Shown here: positions 8,866-18,153 of the stretch, piece by piece
Position numbering within the stretch: position 1 is the first letter of the stretch
Layout: every line of letters begins with the position of its first letter
From: Gottfriedia endophytica
GTDB taxonomy: Bacteria > Bacillota > Bacilli > Bacillales > Bacillaceae_G
Length of the DNA: 64,000 bases
Reading direction: 5' to 3'
Assembly: GCF_017814275.1 (NCBI RefSeq)
Contig: NZ_JAGIYQ010000005.1
Span: 186,001-250,000 of the forward strand
Translations under genes and position numbers: made by a program
The notes under the pieces: generated by a model
What the model saw: only the letters and a program-made list of their open reading frames with translations
What the model was told of the DNA's origin: nothing
Databases searched by the model: none

Positions 8866-9315
8866 TTACTTAACAATACTTATAGTATCACTATTAGTTT
8901 TATCATCAGAAATATCAGTTGATGTGGCATTTTTTATGTTAAAAGAAATACCATCGATACTTTTAGCTCCTTGAGTAAATGGAGATGAATTAGTACCTGA
9001 ATCAAATTTAAAAGTCTTTCCAGCAGCATCTACTTCGACCTGATAATTATCGCCCCATTTATTATCACTAACAAAATCAGCTAACTGAGCCGACGTAATT
9101 ACACCCGTACTAGGTACACCATTTGCAGCAACATAAGTTTTCGCAGAACTCAATATTTGTACTGCATCTGCTTTAACTGCATCAACTTTACTTTTATGTA
9201 TAATATTCCCTACTGCAGGAATCGCAATAGCCGCCACAATCCCCAAAATAACAATAACTGCTAATAACTCAATTAACGTCAAACCTTTTTCATTCTTTAA
9301 AAACCTTTTTAACAT
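8866..9315 (-). CDS. pilA: Major type IV prepilin
   Basis: 149 residues. The class III leader MLKRFLKNEKG is cleaved before Leu; the mature protein starts LTLIELLAVIVILGI with Glu5 present and a continuous hydrophobic alpha-1 helix. The globular part is small and Thr/Ser/Asp-rich, with no Cys pair. Its position between pilC and pilD and the hairpin behind it mark it as the main pilin. The ATG at 9315 is preferred over the upstream TTG because GGAG lies nine bases before it. It could also be called ComGC-like; the presence of pilT and pilMNO argues for a retractile pilus rather than only a competence pseudopilus. Confidence 0.92.
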   Translation of the reverse strand: MLKRFLKNEKGLTLIELLAVIVILGIVAAIAIPAVGNIIHKSKVDAVKADAVQILSSAKTYVAANGVPSTGVITSAQLADFVSDNKWGDNYQVEVDAAGKTFKFDSGTNSSPFTQGAKSIDGISFNIKNATSTDISDDKTNSDTISIVK

Positions 9316-9355
9316 TTTCAATCTCTCCCTTTTCAGACTTTTTTTGTTTGAATTA

Positions 9356-10561
9356 CTAGAAAGAATTGTAAAGCTTGAATAACGGAATAATAATTGCTAA
9401 AACGATAACACCAACTATTGATGTTAAAAAAATGATCATAACTGGCTCAATTAGTGCCTTTAAACGATCGGATGTGTATTCCACTTCAGACTCATAAAAT
9501 TCCGATACTTTTATAAGCATATGGTCTAGTGAACCTGTTTCCTCTCCTACCGAAATCATTTGAGAAACAAGTGGTGGAAATACCCAATGTTCCTTTAATG
9601 GTTCAGAAAGAGCTTGTCCCATCTTTAATGACGTCCGGGACTTTTGGAGTGCACGACCAACTACTTCGTTCTCGACAACATCTTCTACAAGTGGCATTGC
9701 CTCTAAGATTGGGACACCACTCGACAATAAAGAACTCAATGTTCTAGTTAGTCGAGCAATGACGCTTTGTCGAAATAAACTACCAATTATTGGTAGTTTT
9801 AGTATAGCATAATCTAGATAATATTTACTATTCTTATTATTCTTAATTAACAATAAAGCCACGTGTAACACAGCATACAGTACAAATATTGACCACCAGT
9901 AGGACTTCATCCAATTACTAGAATGAATAATAACCTTCGTAATGGTCGGCAAATCTTGATGTAAATCAGCAAACATTTTTACAAATGTCGGCACAACCTT
10001 TACTAACAGAAAGGTGACAACAAGTATTGATAATATCCCAACTGCGACAGGATACATCATTGCTGCTTGTATTTTTTGTCGTAACCGTAATTGTTTTTCA
10101 TAATAATCTGCCATACTATCTAAAGCTTCATCTAATTGGCCTGTGCTTTCTCCAGCTTTTACCATATTAATAAATAATTTATTAAATAGTTTTGGATGTT
10201 TTTGATAAGCAACTGACAATGGTTGACCAGAACGCAAGTCTTCTTCTATATTTTGAAGTGCCTGTTTTAATCCTTTTGCATCTACTTGAGAAGCTAAAAT
10301 CTTTGTTGCATCAACGATTGTAACACCCGCTTTTATTAAAGTTGCAAACTGCCTTAAATACATCACAAAATCTTTTAACTTAAGTGGCTTACCAAAAGTT
10401 ATATCGCGAGTAAGTACGGTTTCTGGGATTTCTTTTAATTCTAAAATACCAAGCTTTTTCTCTCGCAATTGTTCATATACTTCTCTTTTTGAAGATCCTT
10501 TTATTTTTCCAGATTGCTTCTTTCCAGACTGGTTCCGTACGACATATTCAAATTGTGGCAT
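9356..10561 (-). CDS. pilC: Type IV pilus platform protein PilC (type II secretion F family)
   Basis: 401 residues, standard length. Two copies of the T2SSF domain are visible: the first begins at YLRQFATLIKAGVTIVDA (about residues 68-85), the second near LTRTLSSLLSSGVPILEAM (about 270-288), each followed by membrane helices; the last helix is at the extreme C-terminus. PilC is the inner-membrane platform that passes motion from the PilB and PilT ATPases to pilin insertion. Its start codon follows the pilT stop by one base, so the two are translationally linked. Confidence 0.95.
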   Translation of the reverse strand: MPQFEYVVRNQSGKKQSGKIKGSSKREVYEQLREKKLGILELKEIPETVLTRDITFGKPLKLKDFVMYLRQFATLIKAGVTIVDATKILASQVDAKGLKQALQNIEEDLRSGQPLSVAYQKHPKLFNKLFINMVKAGESTGQLDEALDSMADYYEKQLRLRQKIQAAMMYPVAVGILSILVVTFLLVKVVPTFVKMFADLHQDLPTITKVIIHSSNWMKSYWWSIFVLYAVLHVALLLIKNNKNSKYYLDYAILKLPIIGSLFRQSVIARLTRTLSSLLSSGVPILEAMPLVEDVVENEVVGRALQKSRTSLKMGQALSEPLKEHWVFPPLVSQMISVGEETGSLDHMLIKVSEFYESEVEYTSDRLKALIEPVMIIFLTSIVGVIVLAIIIPLFKLYNSF

Positions 10562-10562
10562 T

Positions 10563-11600
10563 TTACATAATCCTTTCTTCTACGTACGGTGCGACACTAC
10601 TTTTCGATAAGATTCCTTTTCTAACTAGATCAGTTAAAGATGTTTGAAACGTATGCATTCCTTGCGCCTTGGAAGTTTGCATAACGGATGGAAGCTGATG
10701 GATTTTATCCGTTCGGATCATATTTGCAACAGCAGCATTATTCAGCAAAATTTCTGTCGCTACAATTCTCCCTTTTGTATCAATACGGGGAAATAATTTT
10801 TGTGAAATGGCTCCTACTAACACATTTGCAAACTGTAACCGAATTTTCCCTTGCTGTTCAGCAGGGAATACATCAACAATTCGCTCCACTGTTGCAACGG
10901 CACTCGATGTATGTAAAGTAGCCAAGACTAGATGTCCAGTTTCTGCAGCTGTAATTGCAGTACTAATTGTCTCTAAATCTCTTAACTCACCAACTAAGAT
11001 AATATCTGGATCCTGTCGTAATGAAGCGCGAAGACCGTTCGCAAAGCTTTCCGTATCAGTACCAACCTCTCTCTGTTGAATGACACTATTTTTATGCGTA
11101 TGGATATATTCAATTGGATCTTCCAGCGTAATGATATGCTTTCGTTTTGTTTGATTAATAAAGTCCACCATTGACGCAAGTGTCGTAGATTTCCCACTCC
11201 CTGTAGGACCTGTTACAAGAATCAAGCCATGTGGCGCTTCTACAATTTGTGAGATGACATTTGGTAAACTAAGATCTTGTAATGATGGAATGCTCGTAGA
11301 AATTGGACGAATTGCTAACGAAGTCTTTCCACTCTGTAAAAATAGATTCACACGAAAACGTTGCTGTTCTTCATTACTGAATGAAAAATCCACTTCTCCT
11401 TTTTCTTGGAAACTTTTCCATTGCGTTTCAGTTGTTAAATTCTTTCCAAATTCTATAATCTCATCATTCGTAATAATCTCTTCGTTCTGCCTACGAAGTT
11501 CCCCATCTATTCGTAAGATTGGAGGTAATCCTACTGAGAGATGTAGATCAGAAGCGTTTAGATTGATTGCAGATTGAACTACTTGTTTTAATTTCTCCAT
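10563..11600 (-). CDS. pilT: Pilus retraction ATPase PilT
   Basis: 345 residues. After an N-terminal PAS-like domain comes Walker A GPTGSGKST (residues 131-139), the Asp box around IITLEDPIEY, the Walker B-like region PDIILVGELRD and the His box GHLVLATLHT. The C-terminal segment ANMIRTDKIHQLPSVMQTS corresponds to the AIRNLIRE region needed for retraction in PilT proteins. The presence of a dedicated PilT implies dynamic pili able to retract, hence twitching, surface sensing or DNA uptake. Confidence 0.95.
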   Translation of the reverse strand: MEKLKQVVQSAINLNASDLHLSVGLPPILRIDGELRRQNEEIITNDEIIEFGKNLTTETQWKSFQEKGEVDFSFSNEEQQRFRVNLFLQSGKTSLAIRPISTSIPSLQDLSLPNVISQIVEAPHGLILVTGPTGSGKSTTLASMVDFINQTKRKHIITLEDPIEYIHTHKNSVIQQREVGTDTESFANGLRASLRQDPDIILVGELRDLETISTAITAAETGHLVLATLHTSSAVATVERIVDVFPAEQQGKIRLQFANVLVGAISQKLFPRIDTKGRIVATEILLNNAAVANMIRTDKIHQLPSVMQTSKAQGMHTFQTSLTDLVRKGILSKSSVAPYVEERIM

Positions 11601-11619
11601 TACCCGAACTCACCTCTTA

Positions 11620-13269
11620 TTAAGACATTGTTACACGTAATATTTCTTCAGTTGTTGTAATCCCTTGCTTGACCTTTAACAATCCATCCTCTAAAAGAAA
11701 GATTGTCTTATTGTTATGTGCAATTTTATATAGAGTTGAGAAATCAGCACCATTTGCAATTTCACGTCGTAATTCATCATTAATGAGTAGTAATTCATGA
11801 ATTGCAACCCTACCTTTATACCCCGAATAATCACAAGTAGAACATCCTTTGCCCCGATGGATCTTATCGACTGTCATTCCACTTTCTGCAAAAATATCAA
11901 TCTCTCTTTTCGTAGGTTCTATCTCTTCACTACAATCCCGACATACACGTCTAATTAGACGTTGTGAAACAACCCCATTTAGTGATGTTGCTACCATGAA
12001 TGGTTCAATTCCCATATCAATTAAACGTGTAACTGTACCGATTGAATCATTTGTATGTAAAGTACTTAATACTAAGTGGCCAGTTAAACTTGCTCGTATC
12101 GCAATTTCAGCCGTCTCACGATCACGAATCTCTCCGATCATGATAATATTTGGATCTTGTCGCAAAATAGCCCGCAATCCAGTTGCAAACGTCATACCAG
12201 TTTGTGGGTTTACTTGAATTTGACCAATACCTTCTATTTGATATTCAACCGGATCTTCAATAGTAATAATATTTACTTCTTCCGTATTTAATTGGTTTAA
12301 TGCTGAATAAAGTGTTGATGACTTCCCACTTCCAGTTGGTCCTGTAATCAACATGATGCCATGTGGCTTTTGAATCAATTGCATAAATCGTTCCATATTC
12401 AACGTATTAAACCCTAGCTTTGTTACATCATTCAAGGCATTCCCTAAATCTAGTAGCCTTAAAACAATCTTTTCTCCATAAATCGTAGGTAACGTAGAAA
12501 CACGTACATCAACTTCATGAAAATCGATTGTATATTTTAATCTTCCATCCTGTGGTATACGAGATTCTGTAATATCCATTTGACTCATAATTTTAATACG
12601 AGCATTTACCATCCCTTGCATATGTTTCGGAAAAGATCGTTCAGTTTGTAGCTTTCCATCAACACGATATCTTACAATTACTTTTGATTCATATGGGTCG
12701 ATATGGATATCACTTGCCTTTTGATGAATGGCATGCTGCAGAATCTGATTTACAATTTTGACCGCAGGTGAATCTTCTTCATTTAAGGATCCTTCTTTTA
12801 ACAAAACATTCATTTCATTCGACCATTCTTCAAAGGAATCACTATCCAAAAAGCGATTGATTGTACGAAGCAAATCATCCTTTAAAGCAAAAAGCGGAAC
12901 AATTTGAAAACCTGTCATCATTCGTAAATCATTGATGACAAAGTAATCTAACGGATCATTCATTGCAACATATAATTTGTCCCCCTGTTTTTTTAATGGA
13001 TAAACAAGATGACGCTTAGCCACATCTTTCGGGATGACATTTGTTAACGTTTCATCAAACGGATATCGATACAAACTAACATGAGGAATTCCAAGCTGAA
13101 ACTCTAAAACTTCGATTAATTGTAATTCAGTTACTAAGCCTTGCTGAACTAAATAATCTCCAAGCTTTTGAGAAGGTCCTTTTTCATTTAAGGCATTTTG
13201 AAGTTGATCATCTGTAATAAAACCTGCTGTAACCATTAAATCTCCAAGTCTTTTTCTAGTTTCCTTCAT
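11620..13269 (-). CDS. pilB: Pilus extension ATPase PilB/GspE with MshEN N-domain
   Basis: 549 residues. The N-terminus carries two 24-residue MshEN motifs (about residues 7-30, starting RLGDLMVTAGFIT, and 36-58, starting KLGDYLVQQGLVT), which in MshE-type ATPases bind cyclic di-GMP. The motor has Walker A GPTGSGKSS (310-318), ITIEDPVEYQ, PNIIMIGEIRD and GHLVLSTLHT. Near the C-terminus two CxxC pairs (CRDCSEE and CSTCDYSG) form the zinc site typical of PilB. AAGGAGG supports the start. It powers pilus polymerisation at the cytoplasmic face. Confidence 0.95.
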   Translation of the reverse strand: MKETRKRLGDLMVTAGFITDDQLQNALNEKGPSQKLGDYLVQQGLVTELQLIEVLEFQLGIPHVSLYRYPFDETLTNVIPKDVAKRHLVYPLKKQGDKLYVAMNDPLDYFVINDLRMMTGFQIVPLFALKDDLLRTINRFLDSDSFEEWSNEMNVLLKEGSLNEEDSPAVKIVNQILQHAIHQKASDIHIDPYESKVIVRYRVDGKLQTERSFPKHMQGMVNARIKIMSQMDITESRIPQDGRLKYTIDFHEVDVRVSTLPTIYGEKIVLRLLDLGNALNDVTKLGFNTLNMERFMQLIQKPHGIMLITGPTGSGKSSTLYSALNQLNTEEVNIITIEDPVEYQIEGIGQIQVNPQTGMTFATGLRAILRQDPNIIMIGEIRDRETAEIAIRASLTGHLVLSTLHTNDSIGTVTRLIDMGIEPFMVATSLNGVVSQRLIRRVCRDCSEEIEPTKREIDIFAESGMTVDKIHRGKGCSTCDYSGYKGRVAIHELLLINDELRREIANGADFSTLYKIAHNNKTIFLLEDGLLKVKQGITTTEEILRVTMS

Positions 13270-13292
13270 AAAAAATCCTCCTTTACTTGATG

Positions 13293-14573
13293 CTATTTAG
13301 TCGATTTCCCATTTGTTTTATCTTGTTTTGTTCCATCCAATCCACTGTTTTGACTAGGTGATTGCGCTTTAGAAATTTCATTTTGTGGACTAGAAGTTTG
13401 GTTACTTACATCTCCTGTTAAATTTGTCTCTTCTTTGCTCAAAACAAGTTCATTAGTAGGTAAATATGTATCTTCACTAATGAATTCTTTCTTGATAAAG
13501 TTTCCATTTAGATCATACACATTTCGGTAAACATCTACCGTTTGACCAGCAAGTCCAGCTTGAATAGTCCCGTTATTCTGATTCGACTCGTTCGTAAATT
13601 CATTCTTCACATTTATCGTTTTAGGATTAATTGTTTTCTGCTCACTTGTATCAATTGAGTAAGAATTAATAAAAGGTAACCCTTTTAACGAAACAGAAAC
13701 TATATTCCCATTATTTTTAAACAAAAGCTGATACTCCGAATTGTTCCCATTATAAAACTTAAAATCATTTACACCCTTTTCTACACGAACTTCTTTTCCT
13801 AATTGTGCATATGTAGGTAACGTTGTACTGATATCACGTTGAATTAGTTGAAAATTAGATTGCAATAGTAATTGGTAAATAGAAGATGCAATGATACTCA
13901 GTGATTGATTATCTATTTGAATATTTTTTTCAGAAATAAACTGATTTAAAGAAAAGAGACTATTTTCCTTTATTAAAATTTCACTTCCCTTTACAAGAAA
14001 TTCATTGAGATTTTGTTCATTATTTTTCATTGGAATAGTAGTAGACGCAATGATCTTATCTTGATTTTGATTACTTATAAACTGAGATAAATCTATACTA
14101 TGATATACAGAATCTAATGAAGAAGCTGTTCGTTCTACTTCTTTTTGAAGCCCCGATACATTAATTAGTTTACTAACTTGAAAGCCTAATCCCTGCTCAA
14201 GTATTCGATTTATCTCTCTATTATCACTGGACACCTCAATCGTATTATTTTTACCATTTTTTAAATGTAGTACACTATCTTCCACATCAAACGAAAGAGT
14301 AGTTTTTGGTAACTCAATTTGATTATCTTGATAAAACAACATTATTTTATTTTGCTGTTTCCATCGCGCTATGGTTTTCTCTAAAACCTGAATTGCTTGC
14401 TCTTTCACTTTCCCTTGTAAAGGAATTCCTGCAATATATGTACCCTTTATGTATCCATCTGTCGTTTCAAACACTTTTAAAGAAACAGCTTTTATACCAG
14501 TTTGAACTAAAAGTAAAATGGAAGTACAAATAAGAACGATTAGAAATAATCGTAATGATTTCATCTTTTTCAT
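13293..14573 (-). CDS. VanW/G5-like membrane-anchored protein in the pilus operon
   Basis: 426 residues. One N-terminal membrane helix (about 8-29) is followed by an extracytoplasmic region. The segment TYAQLGKEVRVEKGVNDFKF (about residues 249-268) and the end segment VDYRNVYDL-type sequence (in this protein DVYRNVYDLNGNFIKKEFIS) resemble VanW proteins with their C-terminal G5-like part, but the usual central VanW motif is weak. The tail is Ser/Asn/Thr-rich and disordered. VanW-like proteins recur in Gram-positive pilus clusters without a proven function; a role in passing the pilus through the cell wall is inference. Its ATG overlaps the preceding gene by four bases. Confidence 0.65.
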   Translation of the reverse strand: MKKMKSLRLFLIVLICTSILLLVQTGIKAVSLKVFETTDGYIKGTYIAGIPLQGKVKEQAIQVLEKTIARWKQQNKIMLFYQDNQIELPKTTLSFDVEDSVLHLKNGKNNTIEVSSDNREINRILEQGLGFQVSKLINVSGLQKEVERTASSLDSVYHSIDLSQFISNQNQDKIIASTTIPMKNNEQNLNEFLVKGSEILIKENSLFSLNQFISEKNIQIDNQSLSIIASSIYQLLLQSNFQLIQRDISTTLPTYAQLGKEVRVEKGVNDFKFYNGNNSEYQLLFKNNGNIVSVSLKGLPFINSYSIDTSEQKTINPKTINVKNEFTNESNQNNGTIQAGLAGQTVDVYRNVYDLNGNFIKKEFISEDTYLPTNELVLSKEETNLTGDVSNQTSSPQNEISKAQSPSQNSGLDGTKQDKTNGKSTK

Positions 14574-14992
14574 AGGACCGTCTCTTTTCTTATTTGTTGA
14601 TTATCTTTTTCGAATAGTTCTTCAATATTCCTTACATCATTCATATCCTTTTCAAAGAATCCGTTTGTTTGGTTCTTCAAATTCTTTTGGTTTGTATTTT
14701 TTATTGATCTGCTAGTTTCTATAATAAGTTTACTAACTTGTTGTTTTTGTAGAAAAATAAGATGGTTTAGTTTATTTTGTAATAGATAAGAAGTGGCTAA
14801 CATAAGAATGAAACAAATTGCAAGACTTTCATATAAATTGTAGGTTGATGATAAAAAATGGCATAACTCACTGAAACCGATGGAAATACAGAAGACAATG
14901 ATTTTCCCAACTTTTGTCAGCTGTAAATTTGTAAAAAATAAGAGGAAGAATAAGACAAAAGATGCACAAATTACATAAAAAAATTCACTCAT
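14570..14992 (-). CDS. Small membrane protein, first gene of the pilus operon
   Basis: 140 residues. Three hydrophobic segments in the first 75 residues are followed by a hydrophilic, probably cytoplasmic tail rich in Lys, Asn, Glu and Asp. The ATG at 14992 has GGAGAGGTG just upstream; a longer TTG-start form is less likely. The gene is divergent from the minor-pilin operon and translationally coupled to the next gene. I recognise no family. By position it could help assembly or regulation of the pilus platform. Confidence 0.6.
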   Translation of the reverse strand: MSEFFYVICASFVLFFLLFFTNLQLTKVGKIIVFCISIGFSELCHFLSSTYNLYESLAICFILMLATSYLLQNKLNHLIFLQKQQVSKLIIETSRSIKNTNQKNLKNQTNGFFEKDMNDVRNIEELFEKDNQQIRKETVL

Positions 14993-15084
14993 TTTTACAC
15001 CTCTCCACAATTTTCGTTTATACTATTATTTATCAAGCATAAATATTGGAAATATTATTTATATTTTACCATTATTTAGTAGAA

Positions 15085-15717
15085 ATGAGTGAAAAAATGA
15101 AGAAAAATGATGAATTAGGCCTAACGTTGATCGAAATACTAGCTTCAATTACTATCTTTTCGATTATTGCAATTAGCCTTTTTTCCTTTTTTCCACAAGC
15201 ATATAAATATACAACTAAAAATCAGTCCAGAACTCTTGAAATAAATGTTGCTCGCGGTGTAATTCACTATGTTGAGCAGCAAGATTATGATGTGATGAAA
15301 AATATGGTTGAAAGAAATCCAGAAAAATTGGTCTCTTTTGATTCAAATACTATTTGCAATACACCATATAATGAATCACTTTCTCTATTTCCTGACCAAA
15401 CTAGTTGTTCATCTCTTTTTAACCCTATATTGAATAACCATACATACACGAATCACAACATTCAGCTTTTTATTGTTCCTTACACTTGGACTAAAGAGAA
15501 TGACGACACAATTATGAATACGCTAAAGAACACCTTTCCTTCTAAAAAATTTGATATCACTAGCAAAAAATTAACTAGTTTAAGAGAGAAACGAGATCAA
15601 GAGGCGAGTTCAGCTTATCCAGTTTTAACAACTCTTGTATATGTTGATTTTAATCCTACAGATCAAATACCTGGTGTGTTGTTAGAGGGGAGTATTACGA
15701 GTGAAATTACTAATTAA
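15085..15717 (+). CDS. Minor prepilin (PilV/GspI-like)
   Basis: About 211 residues. The leader MSEKMKKNDELG is cleaved before LTLIEILASITIFSI, with Glu5 present. The globular part has a pair of Cys (ICNTPYNES and TSCSSLF) that may form a disulfide. An upstream TTG at 15046 would give a 13-residue longer form, and an internal ATG at 15097 a shorter one; no start has a convincing ribosome binding site, so translation may be weak. It is the first gene of an operon divergent from the main pil operon and overlaps the next gene by 17 bases. It likely belongs to the pilus-initiating tip complex. Confidence 0.8.
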   Translation: MSEKMKKNDELGLTLIEILASITIFSIIAISLFSFFPQAYKYTTKNQSRTLEINVARGVIHYVEQQDYDVMKNMVERNPEKLVSFDSNTICNTPYNESLSLFPDQTSCSSLFNPILNNHTYTNHNIQLFIVPYTWTKENDDTIMNTLKNTFPSKKFDITSKKLTSLREKRDQEASSAYPVLTTLVYVDFNPTDQIPGVLLEGSITSEITN

Positions 15718-16321
15718 GAGGATTTCAAATCAGAATGGATTAACAATTATAGAATTACTCGCTGCACTATCCCTTCTTTCTATGGTTCTATTATCTATGA
15801 ATGGTTTATTTAATCTCGGTTTAAAAACTTATAACAAGGTTACAGTTGAAGCAAGTTTAAGAGATGAAGCAGATTATGTCGTAGCAATGGTATTAAATCA
15901 ACTATACTCTACTCATTATGATGATATTAAACCCAGCAATGATGGAAGCTTAACCTTCTCTGCTTTCAAACAACCTATCATTAATCAATACGATGATTTC
16001 GCAAATACGAACGAAGATATTTCGAATTTAGCTCAAATTGGCACTTTAAAAATTGAAAATGGTACTATTCAATACACCACTTTGTCTGATAAGAATGAAC
16101 AACAAGCCCAAAAATATCAAACAGATAGTAGTATTCATTTAACTGAAAAATCATCTATTTCTATGACTTGTACGAAACAAGAGAGTACAATTCTTATATC
16201 TAACGGAACGAAGACAAGTGTAGCAACTTGTAAAAGTGGAATTTTAGATTTGAATCTAGTATTTGAATCGAACCACTCGGACATTAAGCCTTATACAGTC
16301 AAGACAGAAATAGGTTTTTAA
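15701..16321 (+). CDS. Minor prepilin (PilW/GspJ-like)
   Basis: 206 residues with a GTG start at 15701 and AGAGGGG a few bases upstream. The leader ends in Gly before LTIIELLAALSLLSM, with Glu5 present. The soluble domain holds two Cys (SMTCTKQES and VATCKSG) about 25 residues apart, a likely disulfide. It overlaps the previous minor pilin by 17 bases and is followed after 12 bases by the PilX-like gene. Size and order match the J-type pseudopilin of I-J-K tip complexes; sequence alone does not prove the pairing. Confidence 0.8.
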   Translation: MKLLIKRISNQNGLTIIELLAALSLLSMVLLSMNGLFNLGLKTYNKVTVEASLRDEADYVVAMVLNQLYSTHYDDIKPSNDGSLTFSAFKQPIINQYDDFANTNEDISNLAQIGTLKIENGTIQYTTLSDKNEQQAQKYQTDSSIHLTEKSSISMTCTKQESTILISNGTKTSVATCKSGILDLNLVFESNHSDIKPYTVKTEIGF

Positions 16322-16333
16322 GGAGAATTAGAA

Positions 16334-18106
16334 ATGAAGAATGAGCGAGGCTCTACTCTTATATTAGTCATGTTAATTAGCTTAATATTTGTTGCCTTAG
16401 GCTTAACGATCTTATCTGTTTCGATAGAAGGTACAAAGAGAACAACTGTAAGAGAAAACGATGTTGTAACATCTCAAGATGCAATTCTCGAGATGTCTAA
16501 GATTCTTTCTGACTTTCATACTAAAATAAAAAATGTTTCTATTAAAAATAAGGATAATTTAAAAAGTGGTCTCTATCAAACGAATTTACAACAAATAATA
16601 GATAGTCTTCCAACTGCTTTATCAAATCGCAATGCAGATACTTCAAAAACTAAACCCGTCTTAACAGTTACCGATGAAACAAGAAATTTTTTGAGTGATC
16701 CAGATTATACAACAAATTATTATACGAGGGTATATTTATTTAAGCTTGATTATTTCGGTAAATTATACTCAAATACACCTGAATTAAAAAAATCGATTTC
16801 TAAAAGAGTCTATCTCTCTCCTACACCTAGCTTTTTGCAATACGCTGTTGGATCAAAAGAACTTTTATTAAACGGCGCTTCTAATATAACAGGAAATTTA
16901 TATGGTAGTGATGTCAGTATACGTAATCAAGCAAATTACGTTGATGCAAGTACGAAAACAGAAGCAGAAACACCCTATCCAACAATTACAGGTAGTTTAA
17001 CTGTTCAACATCAGCTTCAACTATGGAGTCTATTAACAAATCAACCAGAACATATTTATAATTCAGATGAAATTCCATTAATTAACCAAACCAAGTTTGC
17101 TAATTATTTTTATCAAAAGCTTCCTCCAATCATCAAGAAACCAGATGAAGAGTTTGTTAATATGGACTTCGAACAAACATTATTCGATAAATTGAATGTA
17201 GCTATGTCACCAATTATATTAGATCCAAACCTGCCACTAGATTCAACTTTAGGTGATACGATTGTCAATTCAATCTTTAAAACGAATAACATTGAAAAAA
17301 AACAAGAAAATGTATCATTATTTAATTCTAATCCTGATTTTAAACAGTACATTGTCGATAAAAATATGAATCCCGATGATATAGCTAATGATATTCCTTC
17401 ATCTAAAAAAGTAATTGTGATGACGGATTTATCAGATCAAAAAACACAAGGAAAGAATAGTCCTCCTTTTATCATTAAGGACAATCTCCATCTACAAAAA
17501 GATCAATGGTTAATTGTAAATGGTGATTTAGAAATCTATAATGACTATAATACTTCAAAAGCTCCATTAGAAATCCAAGGAAACATCATCGTTTTAGGAA
17601 AAGTTACCATTCATGGTTTTAACGATGATTCAGCCACAGAGCATGATGAGATAAAGTTTGATACTACGATGTACGTAACGGGTGATTCCAGTATTTATAG
17701 TACAAACATTACAGGGTTAAATGAAAAGCAATTAGTCTTGTTGTCAAAAGGTAATCTTTTAGTGAATCGGACAAATGAGTTTGCAACAATAACTGACAAC
17801 GTTATTCCTTTGAAAGCTTTTCTATACACTGATAAAAGTGCCACGCTTTATGGTGTTGGATCTGCCATTTCGATCAATGGAGGCATTTTTGCAAATGAAT
17901 CATTAATAATTAATGCAATCAGACAAAATACTGTACAAACTTCAACACCAAATATTTTAATTATACAACCTGAGGATTTTCAAAAAAATCAATCTTCTCG
18001 ATTTACAGTAACTTATGATAAATCAATTTTATTAAGCCAGCTCGATGGATTGCCAACTGTGGATTCATTAAGGATGATTGTAGACCATTACACTTTTTCT
18101 AAATAA
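16334..18106 (+). CDS. Large PilX/GspK-type minor pilin
   Basis: 590 residues with AAGGAGAATTAGAA before the ATG. The prepilin-like leader MKNERG is followed by STLILVMLISLIFVALGLTI; Glu5 is replaced by a hydrophobic residue, which in secretion systems marks the tip pseudopilin GspK and in type IV pili PilX-like proteins. The very long ectodomain has repeated Asn/Gly-rich short strands (NGASNITGNLYGSDVSI, IQGNIIVLGKVTIHG, SINGGIFANESLIIN) that suggest a beta-helix or beta-solenoid. It ends the divergent operon at a strong bidirectional terminator. Best reading: the pilus tip subunit, perhaps with a binding domain. Confidence 0.75.
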   Translation: MKNERGSTLILVMLISLIFVALGLTILSVSIEGTKRTTVRENDVVTSQDAILEMSKILSDFHTKIKNVSIKNKDNLKSGLYQTNLQQIIDSLPTALSNRNADTSKTKPVLTVTDETRNFLSDPDYTTNYYTRVYLFKLDYFGKLYSNTPELKKSISKRVYLSPTPSFLQYAVGSKELLLNGASNITGNLYGSDVSIRNQANYVDASTKTEAETPYPTITGSLTVQHQLQLWSLLTNQPEHIYNSDEIPLINQTKFANYFYQKLPPIIKKPDEEFVNMDFEQTLFDKLNVAMSPIILDPNLPLDSTLGDTIVNSIFKTNNIEKKQENVSLFNSNPDFKQYIVDKNMNPDDIANDIPSSKKVIVMTDLSDQKTQGKNSPPFIIKDNLHLQKDQWLIVNGDLEIYNDYNTSKAPLEIQGNIIVLGKVTIHGFNDDSATEHDEIKFDTTMYVTGDSSIYSTNITGLNEKQLVLLSKGNLLVNRTNEFATITDNVIPLKAFLYTDKSATLYGVGSAISINGGIFANESLIINAIRQNTVQTSTPNILIIQPEDFQKNQSSRFTVTYDKSILLSQLDGLPTVDSLRMIVDHYTFSK

Positions 18107-18108
18107 AA

Positions 18109-18152
18109 AGACTGCTATATCAAGTTATGATCTTGTTATAGCAGTCTCTTTT
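18109..18152. terminator. Bidirectional terminator between minor pilins and giant surface protein
   Basis: AGACTGCTATA (18109-18119) pairs with TATAGCAGTCT (18137-18147). The plus strand continues CTTTTTTT; the minus strand reads TTTTTATTT after the stem. Confidence 0.85.
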
Positions 18153-18153
18153 T

